Shown here piece after piece: positions 44,260 through 54,558 of a stretch of DNA of 64,000 bases; position 1 is the stretch's first letter, and each line of letters opens with the position of its first letter. The notes beneath the pieces are model-generated. The model searched no databases. It saw only the letters and a list, made by a program, of their open reading frames with translations, and was not told the origin of the DNA. The position numbers were made by a program, and so were the translations under genes. Source of the stretch: Saccharothrix sp. S26 (GTDB lineage: Bacteria > Actinomycetota > Actinomycetes > Mycobacteriales > Pseudonocardiaceae); NCBI RefSeq assembly GCF_021390395.1, contig NZ_JAJUWT010000011.1, positions 1-64,000 on the forward strand. The letters are read 5' to 3'.

Positions 44260-45939
44260 TCAGCCCTTGCTCACCGTGTCGAAGCGCTCATCGGTCAGCG
44301 GGCTCGGGACCAGGCCCGAGATCTTGCTGCTGACCACGATCGCCGGCGGCGAGTGGGACACCGGGATCGCGGGCAGGTACTTGCTCATGATGTCGCGGTT
44401 GACCTGCTTGTAGGCGTCCGCGTGCTTGGTCTGGTCGACCACCGCGTCGGCCGCGGCGATCGCGTCGAACATCGCCTGGTCGGCGAAGCCGAACTCCTTC
44501 TTCTCCCGGCCGAAGAACGTGCCGACGAAGTTGCCGGCGTCGTTGTAGTCACCGGTCCAGCCGAGCAGGTGCAGGTCGTGCTTGCCGAGCTTCTGCACGT
44601 CGTCCTTGTAGCCGCCGTTCCACGGACGGGACACGATCTGGGCGTTGATGCCCGCGGCCTTCAGGTCGTCCGCGATCACCGCGGCGATCTCGGACGGGTT
44701 CGGCATGTACGGCCGGCTGACCTCGGTGGGCACGTAGAAGTTCAGCGTCAGGTTCGACACGCCCGCCTGCGTCAGCAGCTCCTTGGCCTTGGCCACGTCG
44801 TGCGGGTACTGCTGCGCGTCCTCGGCGTAGCCCGCCACCGTCTTGGGCATGAACTGCGTCGCCACCTCGGCGCCCAGCGGCAGCTTGGTCTTCACCAGCT
44901 GGTCGCGGTTGACCGCGTAGGCGATGGCCTGGCGCACCCGCAGGTCCTTCAGCGCCGGGTTGTTGGCGCCGTTGATGCCCAGGTAGAGGATGTTGAACGC
45001 GGGCCGCGGCGTGACGTTGAAGCCGTCGGACTTCAGCGAGTTGTAGTCGGCCGGGCTCGGGAAGTCGTAGCCGTCGATCGTGCCGGCCTTGAGCTCCTGC
45101 TTGCGCGCGTTCTCGTCCGGGATGATCTTGAAGATCAGCTTGTCGAGCTTGGCCTTCTCACCCCAGTAGTCCTCGTTGCGGACCAGCGTGATGGTCTTGT
45201 TGGCCTTGTCGAACTTCTCCAGCTTGAACGCGCCGGTACCGGTCGGGTGCTCGGTGGCGTAAGCCGGGTAGGTGAACGAGTCGCCGGACTGGGCGACGTT
45301 GTCCGCGTCGTACTTCTTCAGCGCGTCCGGGCTGGAGATGGACAGCGCGGTCAAACCGAAGGCGGCCGGGAAGGCGCCCTTGTACTTGTTGAGGTTCAGC
45401 ACGGCGGTGTGCTCGTCCTTGGCCTCGCAGGACTTGTACACCGGCTCACCGGCCGCGTCGCCCTCGTTCTTGGCGAAGCCCTCGAACACGTCGCCGTAGT
45501 AGATCATCTGGCTCTGGGCGGCGGCGCCCTTCATGTTGAACCAGCGGTCGAAGTTGAAGCACACGGCCTCGGCGTTGAACGGGGTGCCGTCGTGGAACTT
45601 GACGTTCTTGCGCAGGTCGAACGTCCACGACTTGCCGTCTTCGCTCGGCGTCCACTTCTCCGCGAGCCCCGGCGCGAGGTCGGCGGTGCCCCGCTTGTAG
45701 GTGATCAGCGTGTCGAACATCTGGCGGATCGGGCGGAAGCTCTCGCCGTCGTCGTTGAAGATCGGGTCGAAGTTCTTGGGCTCACCCGCCGCGCCGAAGA
45801 CCATCGTGCCGCCGACCTTGCCGGACCCCGAGTCGTCCGTGCGCTCGGATTGGGCACAGGCCGACAGTGCCAGTGCCGCGACGCCGGTCAGGCCGATCGC
45901 GGCCAACCATCGGCGCCGGGCCGTTCGAAATTGAAGCAT
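44260..45939 (-). CDS. Peptide-type ABC transporter substrate-binding lipoprotein
   Basis: This 559-residue SBP_bac_5 binding protein has a lipoprotein signal peptide (TARRRWLAAIGLTGVAALALSAC) with lipid-anchored Cys28. GGTMVFGAAGEPKNFDP opens the mature fold, and WTFDLRKNVKFHDGTPFNAEAVCFNFDRW is the family signature. It presents peptide-like solutes to the permeases outside the membrane. It is first in the operon with dppB, C, D and F-type genes. The 232-base region to the divergent SARP gene holds promoters that I could not fix. Confidence 0.95.
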   Translation of the reverse strand: MLQFRTARRRWLAAIGLTGVAALALSACAQSERTDDSGSGKVGGTMVFGAAGEPKNFDPIFNDDGESFRPIRQMFDTLITYKRGTADLAPGLAEKWTPSEDGKSWTFDLRKNVKFHDGTPFNAEAVCFNFDRWFNMKGAAAQSQMIYYGDVFEGFAKNEGDAAGEPVYKSCEAKDEHTAVLNLNKYKGAFPAAFGLTALSISSPDALKKYDADNVAQSGDSFTYPAYATEHPTGTGAFKLEKFDKANKTITLVRNEDYWGEKAKLDKLIFKIIPDENARKQELKAGTIDGYDFPSPADYNSLKSDGFNVTPRPAFNILYLGINGANNPALKDLRVRQAIAYAVNRDQLVKTKLPLGAEVATQFMPKTVAGYAEDAQQYPHDVAKAKELLTQAGVSNLTLNFYVPTEVSRPYMPNPSEIAAVIADDLKAAGINAQIVSRPWNGGYKDDVQKLGKHDLHLLGWTGDYNDAGNFVGTFFGREKKEFGFADQAMFDAIAAADAVVDQTKHADAYKQVNRDIMSKYLPAIPVSHSPPAIVVSSKISGLVPSPLTDERFDTVSKG

Positions 45940-46171
45940 TTGACACACCCCTAGGGAAATCCGGGATCTCACGGTGTGGTCACGGACCCTAACCGGTCCC
46001 CACAACCCTTCCGCGCAGTCCCAGGTCACGATCCGGCCACGTGAATCAGCATTAACACACGTGCGGCGCAGGCCCGCTGACCCAACGTGACCACGGACGA
46101 TCGGGCAAACGCCCTCCTACGCTGTACAACGGACAACAGGAACCCGCACGCGTGCGGAGGGGAGGTCGCCG

Positions 46172-49100
46172 GTGAGCCCTGTCGTCGAGTTCCGCGTCCT
46201 CGGCCCGTTGCAGGTGCTGGTCGACGGCGAGCAGGTCGTGGTGCGGGCGGGGCGGCAGCGCTCGCTGCTGGTGTCGCTGCTCATGCGGGCCGGGGCCGGG
46301 GTCTCGGTGGACGAGCTGGCCGAGCACATCTGGGGTGCGGAGCCCCCCGCGCGGGCCCGCGGCACGTTGCAGACCTACGTGATGCGGCTGCGGCAGGTGC
46401 TCGGCCCGGCCGTGCCGATCCGGACCGTGCCCGACGGGTACCTGATCGACGTCGACGAGCGCACGATCGACGTGATGCGGTTCGAGCAGCTGGTCGAGGA
46501 GGGCGAGCGGGAGCGGGCCGCGGGCAGGCTGGAGTCGGCGTCGGCGATCTTCACCGCGGCGCTGGCGCTGTGGCGGGGCCCGGCGATGGTGGACGTGCCG
46601 TCCGAGGTCCTGCACCGCGACGAAGTCCCCCGCCTGGGTGAACGGCGGTTGCACGTGGAGGAGCGCCGGGTCGAGGTCGACCTGGAGCTGGGCCGCCACG
46701 CCGAGCTGATCCCCGAGCTGTCCCGGCTGACCAGCGAGCACCCGCTGCGGGAGCGGCTGTGGGCGCAGCTGATGGTCGCGCTGTACCGGTCCGGGCGGCA
46801 GGCCGACGCGCTGGGCGCGTACCGGCGGGTCAGCGGGCTGCTGGCCGAGCAGCTCGGCATCGACCCCGGCGACGAGCTGCGGCGCGTGCACCAGCAGGTG
46901 CTCGGCGGGTCGCCGTCGCCGGCCCCGGGGCAGGGCGCGGCCGCGTCCCGGCGCGACCGGGTCGTGCCCTCGCAGCTGCCCGCCGACATCGGCGATTTCG
47001 TGGGCCGTGAGCAGGCCGTTCAGCTGATCGAGGCGCTGCTGCGGACCGCGCAGGGCGTGCCGGTGGTGACGCTGGCCGGGCCGCCCGGCGTGGGCAAGAC
47101 GGCGCTGGCCGTGCACGCGGCGCACAAGATGCGGCACTTCTTCCCCGACGGCCAGTTGTACGTGAACCTGCGCGGCTACGCCCAGGGCCCGCCGCTGAGC
47201 GCGGTGGACGTGCTGCCCCGGTTCCTGCGGGCGCAGGGCGTGCCGCCCGAGTCGGTGCCGCTGGACCAGGACGAGCAGGAGGCGATGTTCCGGTCGCGGC
47301 TGACCGACCAGCAGGTGCTGCTGGTGCTGGACAACGCGGCCAACGCCGAGCAGATCCGGCCGCTGCTGCCCGGCTCGCCGGGGTGCGCCGTGCTCGTGAC
47401 CAGCCGTGACACGTTGCGCGGGCTGGCGGTCAGCCACGCCGCGTCCAACGTGCGGCTCGACGTGCTCGACCGGTCCGAGACGCGGGCGCTGCTGGCCGGG
47501 ATGCTGGGCGAGGACGTGGTGGCCGCGCAGTCCGAGGCGGCCGACGAGCTGGCCGAGCTGTGCGCGCACCTGCCGCTGGCGCTGCGGATCGCGGCGGCCA
47601 ACCTGCTGTCCCGGCCGGAGATCACCATCGCGTCGTACGTGGAGGAGCTGCGTGCGGGCAACCGGCTGGCGGCGCTGGCCGTGGAGGGCGACGAGCGGGC
47701 CGCCGTGCACGCGGCGTTCGACCTGTCCTACACCGCGCTCAAGCCGGAGCTCGCGTCGCTGTTCCGGCTGCTCTCGCTCGCGCCGGGCGACATCACGCCG
47801 GACGTGGCGGCCGCGTTGGGCGGGCTGACCACGCAGGACGCGCGGCGGCGGCTGGACCGGCTGGCCACGGCCAACCTCGTGGACAACCACGCGCCCGGCC
47901 GCTACCAGTTCCACGACCTGCTGCGCGACTACGCGACCGAGCGGCGCGAGATCGAGGACGACCCGGCGGAGAGCGCCCAGGCGTCGCGGCGGCTGCTGGA
48001 CTGGTCGATCCGGTCGGTGGACAACGCCACGGACGCGTTCAAGTCCACGTTGCTGCGGCTGCCGCGCAACGACGTCGTGGCCGGCGTCACACCGCGGCTG
48101 TTCTCCACCTCGGCGGAGGCCCTGGCCTGGCTGGACGCCGAGCGCGGCAACCTGGTGGGGCTCGTCGTGCACGCCGCCGACCGCCGGCCCGACCGGGACG
48201 TCTGGCAGTTGGCCGACGCGTTGCGGCGCTACTTCTACACGATCGGGCTACCCGCCGAGTGGCTGGCGACGGCCAAGGCGGGGCTCGCGGTCGCGCAGGG
48301 CTCCCAGGACGCGGTCGGCGAGGTGGCGATGCTGTCGTCGCTGGGCACGCTGTACTGGGCGATCGGGCAGCACCGGGTGGCCGTCGACTACTTCCGCCGG
48401 GCCATCCCCATCCAGCAGCGCACCGGCGCCGCGCCCGCCGTCGAGGCGGCCGTGCTGTCCAACCTCGGCACCGTCTACATCGAGGTGGGCGACCTGGAGC
48501 AGGCCGCGGAACACCTGGAGCGCGCGCTCGTGATCACGCGGGCCATCGGGGCGTTGCAGCAGGAGGGCATCGCCCAGCTCAACCTCGGCGGCGTCTACAT
48601 GCAGCTCGGGCAGCTCGACCGGGCCGTGTCGTCGTTCGAGGGCGCGCTGGACGTCGGCAACCGGCTCGGCGCGTGGATGACGCAGGCGGACAGCCACCGG
48701 GCGCTGGCCGAGGCGCACCTGTTCCTCGGCCGGCCGCAGCGGGCCGCCGAGCTGTACGAGAGGTGTGGCGAGCTGTACGAACGGGCCGGCGCACGCCGGT
48801 TCGCGCACTTCTCGCACGAGGGCTTGGCGTTGACCTACGTGATGCGGGGCCGGTGGGCCGACGCGGCGCACGAGGCGGGGTGGGCGGCCGGCATCGCGGA
48901 GGAGCTGGGCAACCTCAAGGGGCTGTGCGACGCGAAGAACGCCCTCGGTGAGGCGTTGTGCGGGTTGGGCAGGCTGGAGGAGGCGGTCGAGCGCACGACG
49001 GAGGCGCTGCGGATCGCCGAGGAGACCGGCTACCCGCTGGGCATCTGCGCGGCCCGGCGCGGCCTCGCGCTGACCCACCGCGCCGCGGGCAGGCTGGACG

Positions 49101-49432
49101 AGGCCCGTTACTCGGCGACCCAGGCCCTGGACAGCGCCGTGCGCTACCGGCTGCGCATCGCCGAGGTGGACGTGCTGGCCGTGCTCGGGCGGGTCAGGCT
49201 GGACCAGGGCGACGTGGCGCAGGCGCACGACCTGGCGCTGCGGTGCTTGGAGCTGAGCGCCGCCACGGGGCAGCGGTGCGTGCACGCGCGGGCCACCCAC
49301 CTGGCCGGTGACGTGCTCGCGGTCAAGGGCGACCTGGCGGGCGCGCGGCAGAGCTGGCGGTCGGCGCTGGAGTGGTTCACCGCCATCGGCTCGCCCGAGG
49401 CGGACGTGGTGCGGGCGTCGCTCGACGCGTGA
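46172..49432 (+). CDS. AfsR/SARP-family regulator with NB-ARC ATPase and TPR domains
   Basis: This 1086-residue regulator has an OmpR-type winged helix at residues 5-95 (FRVLGPLQVLVDGEQV to LIDVDERT) and a BTAD domain at about 100-245. An NB-ARC ATPase starts near residue 290, with Walker A GPPGVGKT at 303-310 and LLVLDNAANAEQIRPLLPGS as Walker B. From about 680 to 1080 come at least eight TPR units. This is the AfsR/DnrI layout that activates antibiotic and other secondary genes in streptomycetes. GTG 46172 follows GGGGAGGT. It is divergent from the ABC importer; no biosynthetic cluster is in the window, so its targets are unknown. Confidence 0.95.
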   Translation: MSPVVEFRVLGPLQVLVDGEQVVVRAGRQRSLLVSLLMRAGAGVSVDELAEHIWGAEPPARARGTLQTYVMRLRQVLGPAVPIRTVPDGYLIDVDERTIDVMRFEQLVEEGERERAAGRLESASAIFTAALALWRGPAMVDVPSEVLHRDEVPRLGERRLHVEERRVEVDLELGRHAELIPELSRLTSEHPLRERLWAQLMVALYRSGRQADALGAYRRVSGLLAEQLGIDPGDELRRVHQQVLGGSPSPAPGQGAAASRRDRVVPSQLPADIGDFVGREQAVQLIEALLRTAQGVPVVTLAGPPGVGKTALAVHAAHKMRHFFPDGQLYVNLRGYAQGPPLSAVDVLPRFLRAQGVPPESVPLDQDEQEAMFRSRLTDQQVLLVLDNAANAEQIRPLLPGSPGCAVLVTSRDTLRGLAVSHAASNVRLDVLDRSETRALLAGMLGEDVVAAQSEAADELAELCAHLPLALRIAAANLLSRPEITIASYVEELRAGNRLAALAVEGDERAAVHAAFDLSYTALKPELASLFRLLSLAPGDITPDVAAALGGLTTQDARRRLDRLATANLVDNHAPGRYQFHDLLRDYATERREIEDDPAESAQASRRLLDWSIRSVDNATDAFKSTLLRLPRNDVVAGVTPRLFSTSAEALAWLDAERGNLVGLVVHAADRRPDRDVWQLADALRRYFYTIGLPAEWLATAKAGLAVAQGSQDAVGEVAMLSSLGTLYWAIGQHRVAVDYFRRAIPIQQRTGAAPAVEAAVLSNLGTVYIEVGDLEQAAEHLERALVITRAIGALQQEGIAQLNLGGVYMQLGQLDRAVSSFEGALDVGNRLGAWMTQADSHRALAEAHLFLGRPQRAAELYERCGELYERAGARRFAHFSHEGLALTYVMRGRWADAAHEAGWAAGIAEELGNLKGLCDAKNALGEALCGLGRLEEAVERTTEALRIAEETGYPLGICAARRGLALTHRAAGRLDEARYSATQALDSAVRYRLRIAEVDVLAVLGRVRLDQGDVAQAHDLALRCLELSAATGQRCVHARATHLAGDVLAVKGDLAGARQSWRSALEWFTAIGSPEADVVRASLDA

Positions 49433-49507
49433 CGGTCGGGCGCGGCGCGCTGCACCGGCGCCCGGGTCGCGTGCTGCCCGCGTCACCTGGACGTGTGACG
49501 GCGTGGC

Positions 49508-49993
49508 TCAGTCCGGCGTCACGATCCGGTCGGCGCGGGCCTTCGTGCCGTCCACGGCGAACCAGCCGCGCTCGAACGCCTGCCAGCGCCGCAGGTGCGC
49601 CCGGCTCGCCTCACCGTCCCGTTCGACCGCACGGCGAAGCCGCTCCTCCGGATCGGGCACCTCGACCCAGATCGCCTCGTCCAGGCGCGGCGCGATCGAG
49701 CGGCGGGCCGCGGAGACGCCCTCGACGACCAGGACGTCCGGCACCGGCACCTCCACCCACTCGCCCGGGCGCGGCACGCCGCCCGTCCAGTCCATGCGCC
49801 GGTAGCGGGCCGGGCGGCCGTGCCGGAGCGGGTCGAGGACGTCGGCGACCAGGCGCGGCCACCACGACACGGGGTCGGTCCAGGTGGCGAAGTGGTCGGT
49901 CGGCACCACGGTCGCGCCCCACTCGCGGGCCAGGCGTGCGGCGAACGTCGACTTGCCCGAGCCGGACGGCCCGTCGACCGCGACGAGCCTCAC
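49508..49993 (-). CDS. Uridine kinase-like P-loop NTPase
   Basis: This 161-residue nucleoside/nucleotide kinase-fold protein has Walker [10 protein letters not shown] at residues 8-16, [17 protein letters not shown] as the substrate lid region, and [16 protein letters not shown] as the Walker B strand with the following helix, as in uridine kinases. At 161 residues it is shorter than Udk (about 210). The phosphate acceptor is unknown. The GTG start overlaps the recR stop by GTGA, so it is co-translated with recR, though a repair role is not implied by the fold. Confidence 0.88.
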   Translation of the reverse strand: MRLVAVDGPSGSGKSTFAARLAREWGATVVPTDHFATWTDPVSWWPRLVADVLDPLRHGRPARYRRMDWTGGVPRPGEWVEVPVPDVLVVEGVSAARRSIAPRLDEAIWVEVPDPEERLRRAVERDGEASRAHLRRWQAFERGWFAVDGTKARADRIVTPD

Positions 49994-50583
49994 ATGCTGC
50001 GCCGGCCGGACAGAGCCCGGCCGAGGGTGAGCTCGTCGGCGAACTCCAGGTCACCGCCCATGGGCAGGCCCGACGCGAGCCTGGTGACGGTCAGGCCCGG
50101 GAAGTCCCGCAGCATCCGCACCAGGTACGTCGCCGTCGCCTCGCCCTCCGTGTTCGGGTCGGTGGCGATGATGATCTCCGACACCTCGGTGCCGATCCGG
50201 GTGAGCAGCTGCCTGATCCGCAGCTGGTCCGGCCCGACGCCCGACAACGGGTCGAGCGCGCCGCCCAGGACGTGGTAGCGACCCTTGAACTCACGGGTCC
50301 GCTCGACCGCGAGCACGTCCTTCGGCTCCTCCACCACGCAGATCAGGGTCAGGTCGCGGCGCGGGTCGCGACAGATGCGGCAGGTCGCCTCGGCCGAGAC
50401 GTTGCCGCACACGTCGCAGAACACCACGCCGTCCTTGACCTTCTGCAACGCGTCCTGGAGCCGGCCGATGTCGGCCGGGTCCGCGGCGAGCAGGTGGAAG
50501 GCGATGCGCTGCGCGCTCTTGGGACCGACGCCCGGCAGCCTGCCGAGCTCGTCGATCAAGTCCTGGACGGGCCCCTCGTACAT
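49990..50583 (-). CDS. recR: Recombination mediator protein RecR
   Basis: This 197-residue RecR has the N-terminal helix-hairpin-helix ([20 protein letters not shown]), a four-cysteine zinc site at Cys56, Cys59, Cys68 and Cys71, and a Toprim domain ([18 protein letters not shown], then [15 protein letters not shown]). With RecO and RecF it loads RecA on single-stranded gaps. It follows ybaB by a TGATG overlap and overlaps the kinase gene below. The order dnaX-ybaB-recR is conserved in most bacteria. Confidence 0.98.
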   Translation of the reverse strand: MYEGPVQDLIDELGRLPGVGPKSAQRIAFHLLAADPADIGRLQDALQKVKDGVVFCDVCGNVSAEATCRICRDPRRDLTLICVVEEPKDVLAVERTREFKGRYHVLGGALDPLSGVGPDQLRIRQLLTRIGTEVSEIIIATDPNTEGEATATYLVRMLRDFPGLTVTRLASGLPMGGDLEFADELTLGRALSGRRSM

Positions 50584-50930
50584 CAGCCGAACAGCTTCCC
50601 GAGACCGCCCAGGTCGTCCATCCCGCCCATGCCGCTGGCCAGCGGGCCCATCTTCTGGGCCGCCAGCTCCTGCGCCGCGCGGTTGGCGTCGCGCACGGCC
50701 GCCACGACCAGGTCGGACAGCGTCTCGACGTCGTCGGGGTCGACCGCCTTCGGGTCGATGTTCAGGCTCTTGAGCTCGCCGCCGCCGGACACGACGGCGG
50801 TGACCAGACCGCCGCCGGCGGTGCCGGTCACCTCGGCCTCGGCCAGCTCCTGCTGGGCTTCAGCGAGCTGCTGCTGCATCTTCTGAGCCTGCTGGAGGAT
50901 TTGCTGCATGTTGGGCCCACCGGGTTGCAC
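50583..50930 (-). CDS. ybaB: YbaB/EbfC nucleoid-associated protein
   Basis: This 115-residue protein matches YbaB/Ebf[46 protein letters not shown], then [28 protein letters not shown] and a Gly/Met tail. The dimer binds DNA without strong sequence preference. The start is GTG 50930 ([10 protein letters not shown]); ATG at residue 8 is also possible. It stands between dnaX and recR as in most bacteria. Its stop shares one base with the recR start. Confidence 0.96.
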   Translation of the reverse strand: MQPGGPNMQQILQQAQKMQQQLAEAQQELAEAEVTGTAGGGLVTAVVSGGGELKSLNIDPKAVDPDDVETLSDLVVAAVRDANRAAQELAAQKMGPLASGMGGMDDLGGLGKLFG

Positions 50931-50983
50931 CGCGGGTTCCTCTCTTCGGGGTCTGCCGCCGTAATCCAGCGTAGTCGCGTCGA

Positions 50984-53176
50984 TCAGCCCTTCAACGGCC
51001 GAGCGCCCAGCTCGTCGGCGAGGAGCTTGAGCACGACGGCCTCCGGGTCGAGCCGCTGGTCGTCGGCGTCACCGGGCAGGGCGGCCTCGGCCAGCATCTC
51101 CTCCTCGTCCACCGGCTCCGGCGGGAGGGGTTCGTCGGGCTCCGGCGGCTCCGGGGGCGGCGGGATGTCGTCGGCCGGGGGCCGGCCGGTCGGCGCGGAC
51201 CTGGTCGGCTCGGGCCGCCGGCCCTGGCCGGGCTGCTGCGCCTGGCTCGGCCGGGTCGGCGCGGGACGCTGCGGCTTCTGCGGCGCGGACCGGGCCGGTG
51301 CCGCGCTCGCGTCGCCGTGCACGCACCGCACCTGCCACGTGCCGCCGAGGACCTGCGCGAACGCGGCGGCGATGGCGTCGGCGTTGCGCGGCTCGGCGAG
51401 CCGGCGGGCCAGCGGGGCGGAGGTGTGCGCGAGGGTGACCGTGGTGCCGTCGACGTCGGCGACCGTGGCGTTGGTGAGCATCGCCTCGGTGCTGCGGCTC
51501 GTGCCGCGGACCACGGTCAGCAACTCCGACCACCGCCGCCGGACCTCGACCGCGTCGACCCCGCCGGCGGACGGCGCGGACGCGGCCGGGGTGGCCGGTG
51601 CGGCGGCTGGGGCGGGCGGTGCCGGGGCGGGCACGCCGGTGGGCGGTGTGGCGGCCGGCCACTCACCCGGCGGCTGCGCGCCCTGGGGCCCGACCGCTTG
51701 ACCGCGCTGGTCCGCGCCCGAGTGCGGCGCGGCGTGCGGCGGTCCGGCTTGAGGTGCGGAGGCGGGCGTGGCTTCGCCGGCGCTCGGGGTGCCGCCGGCC
51801 GAGCGCATCGCCGCCGACCTCAGCACCGGGGGCGGCGGCAGTCCGGGCGGGCCGGCGCTCGGCGCGGCTTGCGGTGCGGGCGCGGCGGGCTGGTCGACCG
51901 GCGGCGCGGCCGGTGCGGCGGCCTGGGGTGCCGGGGGCTGCGGCGCGGGGTCGGCGGCGCGTTGCGAGGGGCGCTGGAAGCGGGTCTCGGGAGCGGGGCC
52001 CGCCGCGCCGCCGGCCGGTGGGCCGTGGCGTTCGAGCTGCTCCACGCGCTGCAACAGGCCCGACTCGACGTCGCCGACCGACGGCAGCAGCATCCGCGCG
52101 GTCACGAGCTCGAGCAGCAGGCGCGGGGCGGTCGAGCCGCGCATCTCGGTCAAGCCCTGGTGCAGGATCTCCGCCCAACGGGTGACGGTCGCGGGTCGGG
52201 TCGCGTCACGTTGGGCGATCATCTTGGCCAGCTCGTCGTCCGGCGCGGACACCAGGCCGCGCTCCGCCGCGTCCGGCACGGCGTGCAGCAGCACGAGGTC
52301 GCGCAGCCGGTCGAGCAGGTCGGAGGCGAAGCGGCGCGGGTCGTGCCCGGCCTCGACCAGGCGGTCGATGGTGCCGAACACCGCCGAGCCGTCGCCCTGC
52401 GCGAGGCCGTCCACCACGTCGTCGATCAACGCCACGTCCGTCACGCCGAGCAGCGCGATCGCCCGCTCGTAGCGCACGCCCTCGGGGCCCGCGCCGGACA
52501 GCAGCTGGTCCATCACCGACTGCGTGTCGCGCGCCGACCCACCGCCCGCGCGGATGACCAGCGGGAACACCGACGGCTCGACCGTGACGCCCTCGGCGGC
52601 GCAGTTGCGCTCCAGCAGCGCCCGCATCGAGCTCGGCGGGATCAGCCGGAACGGGTAGTGGTGCGTGCGCGAGCGGATGGTGGGCAGCACCTTGTCCGGC
52701 TCGGTGGTGGCGAAGATGAAGATCAGGTGCTCGGGCGGCTCCTCCACGATCTTCAGCAGGGCGTTGAAGCCCTGCGTGGTGACCATGTGCGCCTCGTCGA
52801 TGATGAACACCCGGTACCGCGACTCGGCCGGCGCGTAGAACGCCTTGTCCCGCAGGTCGCGCGCGTCGTCCACGCCGCCGTGGCTGGCCGCGTCCAGCTC
52901 CACCACGTCCACGCTGCCCGGCCCGTTGGGCGCGAGGCCCACGCACGAGTTGCACTCGCCGCACGGGTCGGGCGTGGGGCCCTGCACGCAGTTCAGCGAG
53001 CGCGCCATGATCCGGGCGCTGGACGTCTTGCCGCAGCCGCGCGGCCCGGAGAACAGGTACGCGTGGTTGACGCGACCGGCCGCCAGGGCGGTGCGCAGCG
53101 GTTCGGTGACGTGCTCCTGACCGACGACCTCGCCGAAGGTCGCCGGACGGTACTTGCGGTAGAGGGCGAGCGCCAC
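50984..53176 (-). CDS. dnaX: DNA polymerase III subunit gamma/tau
   Basis: This 730-residue clamp-loader subunit has [20 protein letters not shown] at the start, Walker [10 protein letters not shown] at residues 44-52, and zinc cysteines at 63, 72, 75 and 78. [10 protein letters not shown] is Walker B and GGSARDTQS is sensor 2. Residues 395-730 include a long Pro/Ala-rich tail, with a conserved strand-rich part near [25 protein letters not shown] that corresponds to the tau polymerase-binding region. GTG 53176 (VALALYRKY) is chosen as the usual start; an in-frame start further upstream is unlikely because it would run into the SRP RNA. Confidence 0.97.
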   Translation of the reverse strand: MALALYRKYRPATFGEVVGQEHVTEPLRTALAAGRVNHAYLFSGPRGCGKTSSARIMARSLNCVQGPTPDPCGECNSCVGLAPNGPGSVDVVELDAASHGGVDDARDLRDKAFYAPAESRYRVFIIDEAHMVTTQGFNALLKIVEEPPEHLIFIFATTEPDKVLPTIRSRTHHYPFRLIPPSSMRALLERNCAAEGVTVEPSVFPLVIRAGGGSARDTQSVMDQLLSGAGPEGVRYERAIALLGVTDVALIDDVVDGLAQGDGSAVFGTIDRLVEAGHDPRRFASDLLDRLRDLVLLHAVPDAAERGLVSAPDDELAKMIAQRDATRPATVTRWAEILHQGLTEMRGSTAPRLLLELVTARMLLPSVGDVESGLLQRVEQLERHGPPAGGAAGPAPETRFQRPSQRAADPAPQPPAPQAAAPAAPPVDQPAAPAPQAAPSAGPPGLPPPPVLRSAAMRSAGGTPSAGEATPASAPQAGPPHAAPHSGADQRGQAVGPQGAQPPGEWPAATPPTGVPAPAPPAPAAAPATPAASAPSAGGVDAVEVRRRWSELLTVVRGTSRSTEAMLTNATVADVDGTTVTLAHTSAPLARRLAEPRNADAIAAAFAQVLGGTWQVRCVHGDASAAPARSAPQKPQRPAPTRPSQAQQPGQGRRPEPTRSAPTGRPPADDIPPPPEPPEPDEPLPPEPVDEEEMLAEAALPGDADDQRLDPEAVVLKLLADELGARPLKG

Positions 53177-53213
53177 GTCGGCGACCTTACCGGGAGGGTC
53201 CGACAAAGAAAGG

Positions 53214-53299
53214 GGACCCCGTGCACCCACCAGAGCCCGCTTATCCTTGCTGCCTTCCGGCCCTGGGGAGGTTCGCGAGATGTGTGCCGCACGAGGTCC
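53214..53299 (-). ncRNA. ffs: Signal recognition particle RNA (4.5S-type, short)
   Basis: On the minus strand the core reads CAGGGCCGGAAGGCAGCAAG followed by GATAAG, the conserved apical domain IV that binds Ffh. The outer helix GGACCTCGTGC pairs with GCACGGGGTCC, with only one mismatch. Its 3' end lies 37 bases before the dnaX start and is followed by TTTCTTT, a plausible terminator tail. Ends are estimated to a few bases. Confidence 0.95.
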
Positions 53300-53351
53300 G
53301 CTGTCAGTGTAGCCGGTCGCCCCACCGGCCCGGTCCGCACCCGCGCGGAGG

Positions 53352-54269
53352 TCAGCCGAGCGCCGCCGTGAACAGCGGCACGGCGTGCTCCAGCGCGTAG
53401 GACATGCCGAGCGACGAACCGCTGGAGAAGGCGTTGACCAGGTTCTTGTCGTCCAGGACCAGCGCCCCGCGCGGCACCAGCGGGTTGGCCTTGAGGGCGG
53501 TGGCGTCGCCGCCGATCGGGAACAGCACGCTCAGGTCGGCGGCCAGCAGGTCCAGCCGCTCGGCGGAGATGTCGACGTAGAACGTGCCCGAGGCCAGGTC
53601 CTCGACGTCCTCGCGCAGCGTGAAGCCGATGGCCTTCATGAAGTCGGCGCGGGGGTCGCCGGAGACGTACGCGCCGAACTTGCCGTCGAAGTACGCGCCG
53701 ACGACGGTCGTCCGGCCCTCGAACCGGCGGTTGGCGGCGAACTCGGCGTCCAGGTCGGCGATGATCTTCTCGCCCTCGGCGACCTTGCCCAGCGCCTTCG
53801 CGACCAGTTCGACCTGCTGCCGCCACGACGTGCCGTAGGGGATGACGTCCTTGGGCGCGGCGATCGTGGGCGCGATCTTGGTGAGCTTCTCGTGCTTGGC
53901 CTGGTCGTTGTCCGACCGGGTGTTGAGGATGAGGTCGGGCTGGAGCGCGGCGACGGCCTCGTAGTCGACCTCGGTGGTGCCGAGCAGCGTCGGCGCCTGC
54001 TGGTAGAGCCCCTCGGCCCACGGCCCGACGCCCTTGCCGCCGAACCCCAGCCAGTCGCTCGCGCCCACCGGCCGCACACCCAGGGCCAGCGCGGTCTCCG
54101 CGTCCGACCAGCCCAGCGCGACCACCCGCGTGGGCGGCTTCTCGATCGTCACGGGACCGAACCGCGTGTCGACCGTCACCCCGGCCGCGGCCGGTTCGGG
54201 CTCTCCCCCGCCACCTCCGCAGGCGGCCAGGAGCAGGGCGGACAGCAACACCACGAGACCACGCTTCAT
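53352..54269 (-). CDS. Siderophore/heme-type ABC transporter substrate-binding lipoprotein
   Basis: This 305-residue class III periplasmic-type binding protein has a lipobox LLAAC with Cys17, then VTIEKPPTRVVALGWSDAETALALGV, the FepB/FhuD-type opening, and a PDLILNTRSDND helix strand in the first lobe. It would bind an iron-siderophore or heme outside the membrane. No permease or ATPase is next to it, so partners lie elsewhere. Right at its start codon is a 19-bp match to the IdeR/DtxR box, which supports an iron role. No Shine-Dalgarno sequence precedes ATG 54269, so its message may be leaderless. Confidence 0.92.
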   Translation of the reverse strand: MKRGLVVLLSALLLAACGGGGGEPEPAAAGVTVDTRFGPVTIEKPPTRVVALGWSDAETALALGVRPVGASDWLGFGGKGVGPWAEGLYQQAPTLLGTTEVDYEAVAALQPDLILNTRSDNDQAKHEKLTKIAPTIAAPKDVIPYGTSWRQQVELVAKALGKVAEGEKIIADLDAEFAANRRFEGRTTVVGAYFDGKFGAYVSGDPRADFMKAIGFTLREDVEDLASGTFYVDISAERLDLLAADLSVLFPIGGDATALKANPLVPRGALVLDDKNLVNAFSSGSSLGMSYALEHAVPLFTAALG

Positions 54270-54287
54270 TAGGCAAGGCTAACCGAA
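54269..54287 (-). promoter_or_regulatory. IdeR/DtxR-type iron box
   Basis: TTAGGCAAGGCTAACCGAA matches the IdeR/DtxR consensus TTAGGTTAGGCTAACCTAA at 16 of 19 positions. It touches the start codon of the siderophore-binding protein gene and overlaps a possible -10 (TAGCCT on the minus strand), a typical place for repression by iron-loaded IdeR. Confidence 0.85.
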
Positions 54288-54357
54288 CCCATTGGCGACC
54301 GATGGGGCCGACCACCCGTTTTGGGAGCGGCACGACCCCTCCGTTAGACTCCGCCAC

Positions 54358-54442
54358 GGAGGATTCGCATAGCGGCCTAGTGCGCACGACTGGAAATCGT
54401 GTTGGGTTAACCCCCTCACGGGTTCAAATCCCGTATCCTCCG
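54358..54442 (+). tRNA. tRNA-Ser(GGA)
   Basis: GGAGGAT pairs with ATCCTCC, the anticodon stem is CGACT/AATCG-like with GGA in the loop, a long class II variable arm follows, and the T-arm is ACGGGTTCAAATCCCGT. CCA is not encoded after the discriminator G. Confidence 0.95.
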
Positions 54443-54448
54443 CAGACC

Positions 54449-54482
54449 AGAGCCCCGGTCACCACCAGGTGACCGGGGCTCT
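54449..54482 (+). terminator. Terminator after tRNA-Ser(GGA)
   Basis: AGAGCCCCGGTCACC pairs perfectly with GGTGACCGGGGCTCT around ACCA, starting six bases after the tRNA. Confidence 0.85.
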
Positions 54483-54558
54483 GTCGTGACCGGATGCAAC
54501 GTCCCGGCGGCCCGGAAGCGTTTATCCCAGTGACCGACTGATCACTGGGAGGACACGC

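Noticed and set aside
46052-48172. 706-codon minus-strand frame opposite the SARP regulator
   Set aside because: It is a shadow of the SARP gene; it shows no motif and covers the regulator's winged helix and Walker A codons.
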